Shown: one piece after another, positions 1-4,820 of the stretch
Position numbering within the stretch: the first letter of the stretch is position 1
Layout of the letters: every line of letters starts with the position of its first letter
DNA from: an uncultured Ignavibacteriales bacterium
Lineage (GTDB): Bacteria > Bacteroidota > Ignavibacteria > Ignavibacteriales > Ignavibacteriaceae
Assembly: GCA_913053915.1 (NCBI GenBank)
Contig: CAJXGP010000182.1
Span: 1-5,470, forward strand
Length of the DNA: 5,470 bases
Reading direction: 5' to 3'
Position numbers and translations under genes: made by a program
Notes under the pieces: model-generated
Seen by the model: the letters and a program-made list of their open reading frames with translations, nothing else
Told to the model about the DNA's origin: nothing
The model's database searches: none

Positions 1-231
1 AATGACTATGCCCAGCTATTAAATTCAGCTTTGGCGGGAGAGATTATTATTGAACTAACACCTCAGATCGCAGAGCCACACTTAAAGTCAGGTGAACTCA
101 TAGCCCTGTTCCCTGAGCTAACATTTCCTTTGCAGTCACTGCACTTGGTTTATCCAAGCAGAAAGCACATATCCGCCATTGCACGGACCTACATTGAATT
201 CGCCGTAGCTTATTGTCAAGAGCAGCAATAA
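1..231 (+). CDS. LysR-family transcriptional regulator, C-terminal fragment (5' end outside window)
   Basis: The frame is open from the first base and ends with TAA at 229-231, giving the last 76 residues of a protein that starts upstream of the window. The text fits the end of the LysR substrate-binding domain. It begins NDYAQLLNSALAG, then has a segment with PQIAEPHLKSGEL, then a final strand LHLVYPSRKH and a last helix IARTYIEFAV. Strings of the type 'aLaGlGIallP', 'sGrLv.vlp' and 'lhlvYPsrrhl...vraFidfl' in this order are characteristic of the family. LysR regulators bind DNA through an N-terminal winged helix, which is not visible here, and respond to a small ligand bound in this C-terminal domain; the ligand cannot be told. 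The usual glycine after 'LAG' is replaced by glutamate (LAGEIIIEL), a modest deviation. An internal ATG at 31 is not a real start because the family similarity begins before it. Confidence 0.85.
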   Translation, partial: NDYAQLLNSALAGEIIIELTPQIAEPHLKSGELIALFPELTFPLQSLHLVYPSRKHISAIARTYIEFAVAYCQEQQ

Positions 232-562
232 AAATCACATAGTTACTACTCGTCGAGTGGGGGTGGATGTGTTTCCGTCCGGCTGGATTTTAGGAAGTCA
301 CGCGTGGGCAAATAAAAACTGCCCACCCTACAATCTAATTCGTTAGCAGGAAATTGACTCCAGGTTATATTTACGAAGAGCCGTAAATTAAATTGACTCG
401 AAATGCCGGAGGGGGAAACAGATAGTTTCGAGCGTGTTTATTTTTGTGCTTACACCATACTTATTTTGTATGACAGGCTGATGACATATTATTAAGTGAT
501 ATTTTGTCTACACTTTTACTATTGATAATTGATAGCTATACATGTTATGCGAGGAGTAAATA
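232..562. other. intergenic region without recognisable gene
   Basis: No protein-like frame is visible on either strand in this 331-base stretch between the LysR 3' end and the next ribosome binding site. It contains a perfect 7-bp hairpin (304-326) and a 10-base direct repeat AAATTGACTC at 351-360 and 390-399. From about 440 onward it becomes AT-rich, as expected for a promoter region of the following short ORF, but no -35/-10 pair with good spacing stands out. Confidence 0.5.
304..326. repeat. hairpin GTGGGCA / TGCCCAC
   Basis: A perfect 7-bp inverted repeat (304-310 with 320-326) around a 9-base A-rich loop, followed by CCTAC. It lies 73 bases after the LysR stop and lacks a T-run on the plus side, so it is a poor intrinsic terminator. 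The string 'GTGGGCA...TGCCCACCCTAC' resembles short palindromic intergenic elements that recur in many proteobacterial genomes. That resemblance is from memory and untested. Confidence 0.5.
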
Positions 563-652
563 ATGAATGTCTTAAGCTTATTACTCGGGCTGGTTATCCT
601 GAATTCAACCCCTAAGTGCTCATTGGGAAGCCAGGCGATTGGCGTTAGATAA
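563..652 (+). pseudogene. short ORF with strong RBS; probable gene start truncated by inserted DNA
   Basis: A clear Shine-Dalgarno sequence GAGGAG (551-556) lies 6 bases before ATG 563. The frame begins MNVLSLLLGLVILNSTP, a hydrophobic N-terminus like a signal peptide or membrane anchor, and stops after 29 codons at 650-652. An ISKra4-like transposase frame opens at 603, inside this ORF. The simplest reading is that a gene for a membrane or exported protein was cut near 603-615, so the last residues come from inserted DNA. A genuine 29-residue membrane peptide cannot be excluded. I do not recognise the family. Confidence 0.4.
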
Positions 653-932
653 AACCTTATTGGAGGATGTTGAGATCCCAACGATGGCCAAGTTATGTGC
701 CCTATCGCTTGATGGCGTGTTAATTCCTACACGCTATACACGGAACATACCGGCAGACTCACGCTGGGCAGAAGCCGCTTGTGGCACGGTGAGTTTTTTT
801 GACCACGAGGGTGAATTAATCTCAACACGTTATCTTGCACGCATGCCTGAACACAAGAAAAAAACACTAAAACAACAATTAGAAATACAAATAAACCATA
901 TTATTCAAAGACAAAAGACGGAAGATATGTAG
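603..932 (+). pseudogene. ISKra4-family-like transposase, internal fragment
   Basis: The frame is open from 603 (after a stop at 600-602) to TAG 930-932; the first possible start is TTG 639. The residues include IPTMAKLCALSLDGVLIPTR, then CGTVSFFDHEGELIS, then RYLARMPEHKKKTLKQQL. Strings of the type 'vslDGvmvp', 'GTVsfyD..GerL.T.rygRMPE.kKatLK..L' mark the central part of transposases I know as the ISKra4 family. The fragment is about 110 codons, while intact members are several hundred residues, so the N-terminal region and most of the catalytic domain are missing. No terminal inverted repeats were found. Similarity fades near 917, where another frame takes over. It is an inactive relic; the family name rests on remembered motifs. 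Confidence 0.6.
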
Positions 933-1066
933 CTTTGGGTAAGTGGAACAGATTCATTACCCTTGTTTTTAATTACAATCAAAAATATAAAGAAACTGAC
1001 ATTATTACAGCTTATCCATCATCAAATTGGCAAATTAAATTGTATAAAAGAAAAACAAGTAAATAA
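851..1066 (+). pseudogene. start-less open frame, possible toxin-like C-terminus
   Basis: A 71-codon frame runs from after a TGA (848-850) to TAA 1064-1066 and contains no ATG. It overlaps the end of the transposase fragment in another frame; its first part (before about 900) is probably just out-of-frame transposase DNA. From about 905 the text becomes protein-like: DGRYVALGKWNRFITLVF, then ETDIITAYPSSNWQIKLYK. The pattern of a basic/aromatic segment, a hydrophobic strand and a terminal T-A-Y-P resembles the ends of small nuclease toxins in polymorphic or phage-borne toxin proteins. This is a loose resemblance, not an identification. The 5' part would have been lost when the transposase fragment arrived. 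Confidence 0.35.
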
Positions 1067-1067
1067 A

Positions 1068-1121
1068 ATGACAGATGAAATAGAATTAAAAAAACAAGAC
1101 CTTGGAAGGTGCAAAGGCTAA
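1068..1121 (+). pseudogene. 17-codon ORF abutting the IS, possibly a truncated partner gene
   Basis: ATG 1068 begins one base after the stop of the preceding start-less frame, the spacing seen between translationally coupled genes. The frame reads MTDEIELKKQDLGRCKG and stops at 1119-1121, directly beside the IS left end (about 1123). If the upstream piece is a toxin C-terminus, this position would be that of an immunity or antitoxin gene, but nothing in 17 residues identifies it. No good Shine-Dalgarno sequence is seen. It may be chance. Confidence 0.2.
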
Positions 1122-1128
1122 AGGTAGT

Positions 1129-1171
1129 AACTCGAAATGTCAGTATTTATAACTCAATAGAAATGACAGTA
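1129..1171 (+). repeat. IS left end: two transposase-site repeats, outer one shortened
   Basis: The inner unit (1151-1171) has the form AACTC-AATA-GAAATGACAGTA. The outer unit (1129-1145) is AACTC followed directly by GAAATGTCAGTA, so the 4-base spacer present in the other three copies is missing. The two units are separated by 5 bases. The inner copy also has A for T in the TGTCAG core. This end therefore looks more degraded than the right end. Confidence 0.8.
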
Positions 1172-1201
1172 TCAAAGTTAATAAAATAATTATTTAAAGT
1201 A

Positions 1202-1254
1202 ATACTTGGGGTAACGGAGGGAGCCCGTAGGGCGACCGGAGTTACCCCAAGTAT
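1202..1254. terminator. perfect 14-bp hairpin downstream of the transposase
   Basis: Bases 1202-1215 (ATACTTGGGGTAAC) are the exact reverse complement of 1241-1254. The 25-base interior contains a second small stem, GCCC (1223-1226) with GGGC (1230-1233). It sits just 3' of the transposase stop (1278-1280) on that gene's strand and inside the IS. The position suits transcription termination or blocking of read-through from outside, but no clean T-run follows on the minus strand, so a classic intrinsic terminator is not proven. Confidence 0.5.
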
Positions 1255-1277
1255 GTGAAATTTTTTATCCACCTTTT

Positions 1278-2483
1278 TTAAGCATATTTCGACTTCCCAA
1301 ATTGATGTTTCCTCCATGGATGATTACTAGCCGGTTTATATTTTACCATTGTTTTCTTTCTAGGTTTATCTTTAAGTTCTTGAAATTTTAACTCATCTTT
1401 TTCATTAAAAATATGTAAACTTCCATCAAAATATTTCCTCAGAAAAACATATTGTTTGGGATGCGGCAAAGGAGTTTCTGATTTTTCCAATTGTATGTAT
1501 TGACCGGCTAATGTGATTGTGTAATCATTTCTTACTTGTCGTTGAGTTTCATAGCAAAAGATATTATCTAAGTTCTCTCCGTTTAATTCTATGTGTATAT
1601 CCGGTAGCCCTTCAGTATGTGCAAATCTTTTGTTGTAATTTCTAATGAAACTCTCTCTAAGGAATTTGTTGGCTGCATCTATATTTGATATTCCTCTTAG
1701 CCTCATTTCCTTTACTAAACGGTCTTGCAGTGTTCTATTACCCCTTTCAACTCTTCCTTTAGCTTGAGGTGAATTTGCATATATACATCTAATCGAAAGC
1801 TTTTTCATAGCTTTTTGAAAATCAGTCTTTTTGTTCTCAGCATAATATACGCTATGTCTATCCGTATAGATTGACTGTGGTATCCCGTTTTCTTCTACAT
1901 ATTCTCTTAATGTATTTAGTACATCCGCCGTGTTTTCAGTTTTGGAAAACCTCAAAAATACCTTCCCGCTTGCATCATCAACTCCATGCAAAAGATTACA
2001 TGACTCGCCTCGTCCTTCGAACCAGTCATGTGGACTACCATCAAATTGAAGCATTTCACCTATGGAACTTTTTCTCTCTCGCTTCTTTCTGTGTCCTCTG
2101 CTCTTCCTTGTTGCCGTTATCTCTCCCTTAGCCCGCAACCAGCGTCGTACAGTCTCATGATCTAATTTTATCCTATGGCGTTCTGCTAATTTCTCTGTAA
2201 AAAAAGTAGGACCAAAATCCTTATAACTTTTTCGATAGAGTCTTATGACTTCCTCTTTAATGGATGGAGAATAACCACGATTTGATGGCTTCCCTCGTGA
2301 GTGATGAACAAGTCCTTCTGCTCCTTCTTCTCTATATCTTTTTAACAGCCTACAAGTCTGTCGTTCGCTTATTCCTATTGCCTCTGAAGCTGATCTTACT
2401 GTTAAATCCTTATGGCCTACTCGTTCTAATATTTTTAACCTTTTTATTTCTTTTTGACTCATTGCCAGTACTTGCTCTTTCAA
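1278..2483 (-). CDS. DDE transposase of the ISNCY/ISDol1 type
   Basis: This catalyses cut or copy transposition of the surrounding element. With the TTG start at 2483 the protein has 401 residues. Order: an N-terminal helix-turn-helix in MSQKEIKRLKILERV...AIGISERQTCRLLKRYREEG (residues 8-54), then the linker HHSRGKPSNR and DFGPTFFTEKLAERH, a second DNA-contact segment ETVRRWLRAKG, then an integrase (rve) core. The catalytic triad is visible as D148 (LQFDGSPHDWF), D208 (IYTDRHSVY) and E246 (KGRVERGNRTLQDRL). The C-terminus has NHPWRK, typical of this group. The start was chosen because AAGGAGGT lies a few bases upstream of TTG 2483. The longer ATG frame from 2531 begins inside an end repeat, and ATG 2462 is too far from the ribosome binding site. 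Length and triad are complete, so it may be active. Confidence 0.93.
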   Translation of the reverse strand: MKEQVLAMSQKEIKRLKILERVGHKDLTVRSASEAIGISERQTCRLLKRYREEGAEGLVHHSRGKPSNRGYSPSIKEEVIRLYRKSYKDFGPTFFTEKLAERHRIKLDHETVRRWLRAKGEITATRKSRGHRKKRERKSSIGEMLQFDGSPHDWFEGRGESCNLLHGVDDASGKVFLRFSKTENTADVLNTLREYVEENGIPQSIYTDRHSVYYAENKKTDFQKAMKKLSIRCIYANSPQAKGRVERGNRTLQDRLVKEMRLRGISNIDAANKFLRESFIRNYNKRFAHTEGLPDIHIELNGENLDNIFCYETQRQVRNDYTITLAGQYIQLEKSETPLPHPKQYVFLRKYFDGSLHIFNEKDELKFQELKDKPRKKTMVKYKPASNHPWRKHQFGKSKYA

Positions 2484-2487
2484 TTGC

Positions 2488-2494
2488 ACCTCCT
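2488..2494 (-). promoter_or_regulatory. Shine-Dalgarno AGGAGGT of the transposase
   Basis: On the minus strand AGGAGGT is followed after 4 bases (GCAA) by TTG 2483-2481. It is the only strong ribosome binding site near the transposase N-terminus, and it decides the start in favour of TTG over ATG 2531 and ATG 2462. Confidence 0.7.
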
Positions 2495-2522
2495 TTTTTT
2501 TGAAAATGCAATTTCTTATTTT

Positions 2523-2568
2523 TACTGACATTTCTAAAGAGTTCTTATACTGACATTTTTAAAGAGTC
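2523..2568 (-). repeat. IS right end: two 21-bp transposase-site repeats
   Basis: Read on the minus strand, the outer unit (2568-2548) is GACTC-TTTA-AAAATGTCAGTA and the inner unit (2543-2523) is AACTC-TTTA-GAAATGTCAGTA; 4 bases separate them. They differ at only two positions. The first ATG of the longest transposase frame (2531-2529) lies inside the inner unit, which argues that it is not the real translation start. Confidence 0.85.
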
Positions 2569-2925
2569 ATTACAGGGTTCAGACTTTTTTAGAATGTATC
2601 CGTCTGCTCCCTCCCTAATAGCTTTAAGTATTTTATCTTCATCTTCAAATACCGTTAAAATTATGATGGTCAAGCTGGGGTATAATTCTTTCAAAATTTT
2701 AATTCCCTCAATGCCGGACATACCTTCTAGATTAATATCCATAAGCATTACATCGGGGTAGCAGCTATCAATATTTTCAATTGCCTCTTCACAAGATGGA
2801 AATGAATTAATACATTCATATCCTTCGGCATTCAAGAATAGCTGTTCTAAAGCTTCTCTTGTATCATCGTTATCCTCTACTATAACAATACTTAATATTT
2901 GGGTTTTATTAATATTTTGTATCAT
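2545..2925 (-). pseudogene. NarL/FixJ-type response regulator, receiver domain only, cut by the IS
   Basis: The protein starts at ATG 2925 with GAGAGGAA (2942-2935) at suitable distance. Residues 10-115 are a receiver (REC) domain. The acidic cluster is VEDNDD (E17, D18), the phospho-acceptor is D63 in DVMLMDINLEGMSG, the conserved threonine is T91 in IIILTVFEDED, and the conserved lysine is K113 in GADGYILKKSE. This arrangement is typical of regulators with a LuxR-type helix-turn-helix in the C-terminal half (usual total about 210-220 residues). Here the native text ends after KKSEP. The last residues, CNDSLKMSV, and the stop are read from the IS right end. The output domain is lost, and it does not reappear beyond the other IS end. 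A truncated protein could still be phosphorylated but would not bind DNA. Confidence 0.92.
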
Positions 2926-3231
2926 TTTAAATAATTCCTCTCTATGTTATTAAAGCCGAGTTTAAAAAACATCGCATAAATATGCTATTTTAAAAAAAAA
3001 TCAAAATAAATAACTTTGTTGATTTAATCACTTTTTAAGGACTTTTATTTCGTTTTCAGTCTAAAATCGCAACTTATTCTTCAAAAAACATGATAAATCA
3101 ACAGAATCATAAATAAAATAAGTTCTACCACAAATTTAACGGATAACAAAAAACAAAGAAGAGAAGGACTTTTAAAAAAGTGTTGCTTTTTATTTATTTC
3201 TGCCACCGAGTGGTAGGTGACAGCAGCATAA
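2926..3231. other. AT-rich leader region upstream of the response regulator
   Basis: No gene-like frame is seen on either strand. It presumably contains the promoter of the minus-strand response regulator, but no promoter could be assigned. A 10-bp inverted repeat, TGTTGATTTA at 3017-3026 and its complement at 3094-3103, flanks 67 bases and may be an operator or chance in AT-rich DNA. Confidence 0.4.
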
Positions 3232-3253
3232 TGTCGAGGAATGGTCCTCGACA
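3232..3253. repeat. perfect 9-bp hairpin TGTCGAGGA / TCCTCGACA
   Basis: Bases 3232-3240 pair exactly with 3245-3253 around the loop ATGG. It opens a cluster of palindromes that runs to about 3423. No coding frame nearby explains it, and there is no T-run, so it is not an obvious terminator. Confidence 0.7.
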
Positions 3254-3266
3254 GCCGGATATATGG

Positions 3267-3340
3267 AGATTCCCGGAATCTCAGAAATTAAGGGGATATT
3301 ATATTCCAGGGGAAGCTTACAGTTAAGATTCCGGGAATCT
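3267..3340. repeat. 15-bp inverted repeat, each arm near-palindromic
   Basis: AGATTCCCGGAATCT (3267-3281) and AGATTCCGGGAATCT (3326-3340) are exact reverse complements. Each arm is itself almost self-complementary (GATTCC/GGAATC), so the DNA or RNA could fold as two local hairpins or one long one. A related degenerate string, TTGAATCCCGGATCC, occurs at about 3534. This looks like an intergenic palindromic element, function unknown. Confidence 0.7.
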
Positions 3341-3381
3341 TGCTCCAGAACCTTTTTACCTTTGTTCCCATAATGTGGCGA

Positions 3382-3419
3382 CAACCTTCGAGGTTGCTGT
3401 TTTTTAACCTCGAAGGTTG
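3382..3419. repeat. 14-bp hairpin of the CAACCTT/AAGGTTG family, copy 1
   Basis: CAACCTTCGAGGTT (3382-3395) pairs exactly with 3406-3419; the 10-base loop reads AAAAAACAGC on the minus strand. Stem and A6 loop match the hairpin at 4251-4284 and its degenerate copy at 4034-4091, so it belongs to a dispersed family in this genome. On the plus strand the loop contains TTTTTT, but inside the hairpin rather than after it. Confidence 0.75.
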
Positions 3420-3423
3420 CCGA

Positions 3424-3633
3424 GCTCATCTAAATCAACGCTCTATAAGTGATCGCAAATTTCATCAATACATTAGGCACTTAGCAAAAATATTCGTGTT
3501 ATTTTTGGCAGAATATCAATTATGACGTGTATCTTGAATCCCGGATCCTGAATCTTGTATTCTGCAATTATTTATTTTGGTTCCGGTTTATCCGGGTTAG
3601 GAAGATATAATAAATACAAAATGATTTAATATC
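3424..3633. other. gene-free stretch between palindrome clusters
   Basis: No convincing coding frame is present. Around 3534-3565 there are repeated fragments of the type GAATCCCGGATCC and GAATCTTG that echo the 3267-3340 element. Near 3580-3600 CCGG occurs twice around TTTAT. These look like decayed copies of intergenic palindromes. Confidence 0.35.
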
Positions 3634-3842
3634 GTCCCTACGGGACTAATTATTAATTGTTTTGTTGTTTCTATAAATATTCTGTCCCTACGGGACAAAA
3701 AGAATTGGAGATTAAATTTAAAAAAGTGAAATTTTCATTAAAGAAATAAACAAGAAAAGCATAAATATTTAAATAGTCCCGATAGGGACGACATATTTAT
3801 AGCTTCCGAAATTCCCCCTGAATGAAACAGTCCCATAGGGAC
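3634..3842. repeat. four REP-like palindromes (GTCCC-N3-4-GGGAC) in nested inverted order
   Basis: Copies lie at 3634-3646 (loop TAC), 3684-3696 (TAC), 3776-3789 (GATA) and 3830-3842 (ATA). The flanks show orientation. Copy 1 (ATATCGTCCC...GGGACT) matches the reverse complement of copy 4. Copy 2 (TATAAATATTCTGTCCC) matches the reverse complement of copy 3. The array is therefore an outer and an inner inverted pair, like the doublet (REPIN/BIME) arrangement of REP sequences. A partial fifth copy, GGACGATAAATTT, lies at 3888-3900. REP palindromes are substrates of RAYT proteins, and a RAYT start follows at 3944. Confidence 0.75.
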
Positions 3843-3943
3843 GATATATTTCGCACAAAAACAACACAATTTGATTAATTTCCAAAAGGACGATAAATTT
3901 ATATCATTAAAAAAACAATACGAATAAAATGAGGATAAAAACA

Positions 3944-4033
3944 ATGGCAAACACATTTACACAAATCTACATTCATTTTGTATTTAGCGTAATGAACCGG
4001 GAATGTTTGATAAAAAGAGATTGGGAAACGGAG
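3944..4033 (+). pseudogene. REP-associated tyrosine transposase (IS200/IS605-like Y1), N-terminal remnant
   Basis: ATG 3944 follows GAGGA (3931-3935). The frame reads MANTFTQIYIHFVFSVMNRE, then CLIKRDWE, the standard N-terminus of RAYT/IS200-like transposases (typically 'MANTYTQIYIHiVFaVk.R..LI...w'). These proteins are single-strand nucleases with an HUH histidine pair and one catalytic tyrosine in about 150-200 residues. Both catalytic motifs are absent here because similarity stops after about 28-30 codons. From 4029 the sequence is a hairpin repeat, so the following residues in the open frame are not transposase. ATG 3929, 15 bases upstream in the same frame, is less likely because it precedes both the ribosome binding site and the family start. 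The remnant sits beside four REP palindromes, the expected partner sequence. Confidence 0.75.
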
Positions 4034-4104
4034 GAAGCAACCTTGTTCGCACAGAATCCCATTGGGAAAGGTCAAAAAAGCGACTTTCAAGGTTTGCAGC
4101 ATCA
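4029..4104. repeat. CAACCTT/AAGGTTG hairpin family, copy 2, with internal insertion
   Basis: GAAGCAACCTTG (4034-4045) matches 4246-4257 of the intact copy. AAGGTCAAAAAAGCGAC (4069-4085) and TTTCAAGGTTTGC then continue the match. About 22 extra bases (4046-4067) separate the two halves of the left arm. The repeat begins exactly where RAYT similarity ends, so it probably marks the deletion or insertion that broke that gene. Confidence 0.65.
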
Positions 4105-4119
4105 GACCTTCAATGTTGG

Positions 4120-4236
4120 CTATGTGAAAATATATTTTTCCATCTCATCAACATCGTAATATTCTTCTCTTTCAATAAATTCCACAAATTCATTTACCGA
4201 CGAAAAATGGTTTAGTATAATTTTATCGGTAACTTC
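4120..4236 (-). pseudogene. gene-like remnant without start
   Basis: On the minus strand a 38-codon frame runs from after a TGA (4239-4237) to TAG 4122-4120. It contains TDKIILNHFSSVNEFVEF, followed by an acidic stretch EREEYYDVDEMEKYIFT. The text has the balanced helix-forming look of a real protein C-terminus rather than random AT-rich frames, but there is no usable start codon and hairpin repeats lie on both sides. I do not recognise the family. It may be the end of a gene removed during repeat-driven rearrangement. Confidence 0.3.
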
Positions 4237-4250
4237 TCACTCGGAGAAGC

Positions 4251-4284
4251 AACCTTGAAGGTCAAAAAAGCGACCTTCAAGGTT
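4251..4284. repeat. 13-bp hairpin of the CAACCTT/AAGGTTG family, copy 3
   Basis: AACCTTGAAGGTC (4251-4263) pairs exactly with 4272-4284 around the loop AAAAAAGC, and AGC/GCT (4248-4250 with 4287-4289) can extend the stem across a bulge. It sits about 20 bases 3' of the T9SS gene on that gene's strand and might end its transcript, but no T-run follows the stem on the minus strand. Confidence 0.7.
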
Positions 4285-4304
4285 TTGCTGTTATTGACGA
4301 TTTG

Positions 4305-4820
4305 TCATTTCATCAAAATCATCTTTTTAATTGATGTAAACTGCCGTCCGTTTTCACCATTTACATTTATACGGTAAAAATAAACACCGCTTGCAAGCTC
4401 GGATGCGTTAAATGTAATTTCATATCTGCCTGCCTCCTGGTTTTTATTTACAAGCGTTCTTACTTCTCTGCCTAAATCGTCATATAATGTTATTGTTACC
4501 ATTCCGTCTTTTGGTATTTCATATCCGATTATAGTTGTCGGATTAAAAGGATTCGGGTAATTCTGCTCAAGTAAAAAAGCAGTAGGCAAATAATCATTGC
4601 TTCTGTCAACTGCAGTTATTAATTCTGAAAGTGGACGCCGCCATACCCCGCCGTATTCCGTCCCGGCAAAAATATTATTTCCGCCTGTCCCATTGGGGCT
4701 GATTGCGAATGCGAAAATTTTTCCACCATACGGACTGTTAGTCTGCATCCATTGAGCTTGTAAATTGCTGTTGATAAAGATTATGAACGGCAATAATAAA
4801 AGGAATACAAAATGTTTCAT
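4305..4820 (-). CDS. short secreted protein: one propeller-repeat segment plus T9SS type A sorting domain
   Basis: The protein has 171 residues; ATG 4820 is preceded by GGAGA (4832-4828). Residues 1-22 are a signal peptide (MKHFVFLLLLPFIIF..., cleavage probably after AQ). Residues 28-60 carry one repeat of the kind KIFAFAISPNGTGGNNIFAGT, followed by YGGVWRRPLSE, known from multi-repeat beta-propeller proteins of Ignavibacteria-type genomes. Residues 84-170 are a T9SS C-terminal sorting domain: LEQNYPNPFNPTTIIGYEIP, LYDDLGREVRTLV, GRYEITFNASELASGVYFYR, KKMILMK. T9SS exports such proteins across the outer membrane and removes or anchors this tail. Relatives usually have many propeller repeats between signal and tail; here only the first and last repeat ends are left, fused in frame. 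Reading frame, ribosome site and both targeting signals are intact, so it is probably expressed, though perhaps with little cargo function. Confidence 0.85.
   Translation of the reverse strand: MKHFVFLLLLPFIIFINSNLQAQWMQTNSPYGGKIFAFAISPNGTGGNNIFAGTEYGGVWRRPLSELITAVDRSNDYLPTAFLLEQNYPNPFNPTTIIGYEIPKDGMVTITLYDDLGREVRTLVNKNQEAGRYEITFNASELASGVYFYRINVNGENGRQFTSIKKMILMK

Larger units (their letters stand above)
1123..2574 (-). mobile_element. insertion sequence of the ISNCY/ISDol1 type, about 1.45 kb
   Basis: The element is delimited by imperfect terminal inverted repeats. The right end read on the minus strand starts TGTAATGACTC (2574-2564). The left end read on the plus strand starts GGTAGTAACTC (1123-1133), matching at 8 of 11 positions. 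Each end then carries two tandem copies of a 21-bp unit ending in AAATGTCAGTA, almost certainly transposase-binding sites. One transposase gene fills the element on the minus strand. No matching target duplication is seen: the left flank ends GGCTAAA and the right flank begins GGGTTCA. The right end lies inside a response-regulator gene. The outermost bases are uncertain by 1-2 nt. Confidence 0.85.

Noticed and set aside
1871..2503. Plus-strand open frames of 79-86 codons within the transposase region
   Set aside because: They are antisense to the transposase, have no ribosome binding sites and no family-like text.
3017..3103. 10-bp inverted repeat as a regulator operator
   Set aside because: The 67-base separation and AT-only character make chance likely; it is noted only inside the region entry.
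3190..3525. Open frames on both strands over the palindrome cluster (3190-3429 minus, 3340-3525 plus)
   Set aside because: They read through perfect hairpins, which explains their odd composition; no ribosome site or recognisable domain is present.
3634..3842. CRISPR array
   Set aside because: The repeated unit is a 13-14 bp palindrome with changing loop and alternating orientation and unequal spacing (50, 92 and 54 bases). That fits REP elements, not direct repeats with uniform spacers.
3738..4102. Minus-strand frames of 67-72 codons opposite the RAYT remnant and REP array
   Set aside because: They are antisense shadows rich in cysteine and phenylalanine, overlapping the better supported RAYT start.
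4003..4215. Plus-strand 70-codon frame starting inside the RAYT remnant
   Set aside because: It is out of frame with the RAYT text, crosses the hairpin repeat and has no ribosome binding site.
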